Positions 14,484-14,515 of a DNA stretch of 14,515 bases are shown piece by piece. Every line of letters begins with the position of its first letter. The first letter of the stretch is position 1. The stretch is taken from contig NZ_CALJON010000059.1 in assembly GCF_937981445.1 (NCBI RefSeq), positions 1-14,515 on the forward strand, given 5' to 3'. The notes below the pieces were generated by a model. The model did not search any database. It was not told where the DNA came from and was given only the letters and a program-made list of their open reading frames with translations. Source of the DNA: an uncultured Veillonella sp. (GTDB lineage Bacteria > Bacillota > Negativicutes > Veillonellales > Veillonellaceae). The position numbers were made by a program, and so were the translations under genes.

Positions 14484-14515
14484 AAAATTTTACTTTTTTA
14501 TTTTAATGAGACAAG

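Noticed and set aside
14484..14515. Terminator after the last operon gene
   Set aside because: A-run and T-runs are present but no GC-containing stem is visible before the window ends.

Overview
The window looks like chromosomal DNA of a low-GC member of the Firmicutes lineage, most likely a Negativicute such as Veillonella. This rests on the AT-rich composition, the T-box-controlled thrS, strong AAGGAGG-type ribosome binding sites, and the general look of the ThrRS and permease proteins. I could not run a search, so the genus is an inference. I see no prophage, insertion sequence, tRNA, rRNA or CRISPR array.

The left part (1-5980) is ordinary core and metabolic DNA. A promoter and a long threonine T-box leader (about 36-507) control thrS (590-2500), which ends in a two-tier hairpin terminator. 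A small two-helix membrane protein of unknown function follows (2825-3391) with its own good promoter. After it lies the orphan C-terminal end of a flavodoxin-like NAD(P)H:FMN reductase (3411-3623), probably a pseudogene. A bidirectional terminator separates this from a divergently oriented glutaredoxin-like gene (3697-3972, minus strand). Three imperfect 23-nt direct repeats lie upstream of that gene. A CycA-type D-alanine/D-serine/glycine permease (4404-5792) closes this part, again with a two-tier terminator.

The right part (about 6027-14483) is the unusual one: five co-directional genes with gaps of 0, 46, 127 and 35 nt and no clear terminator between them. In order they are a Sel1/TPR-like repeat protein; a dynamin-family GTPase fused to a long Sel1-like repeat region; two more dynamin-family GTPases, each with a C-terminal glycine-rich hydrophobic segment of the kind that inserts into membranes; and a small acidic protein with four repeats of a PNxxGGxDxY motif. 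My reading is a multi-component bacterial dynamin system. Two membrane-acting GTPases would be served by a GTPase-Sel1 scaffold, a Sel1 partner and a repeat-bearing adaptor or substrate. The biological purpose (envelope repair, phage tolerance, vesicle or toxin release, division) cannot be read from the sequence.

Two repeat tracts sit in control positions of this operon. Seven degenerate units of about 23 nt (6069-6228) fill the leader of the first gene and run into its start codon. A perfect 4-copy heptanucleotide tandem AAAAGAC (12104-12131), with a fifth copy nearby, lies just ahead of the third GTPase gene and could vary in copy number. Several start codons were moved downstream of the longest open frame, because the longest frame would place the ribosome binding site inside the coding region.
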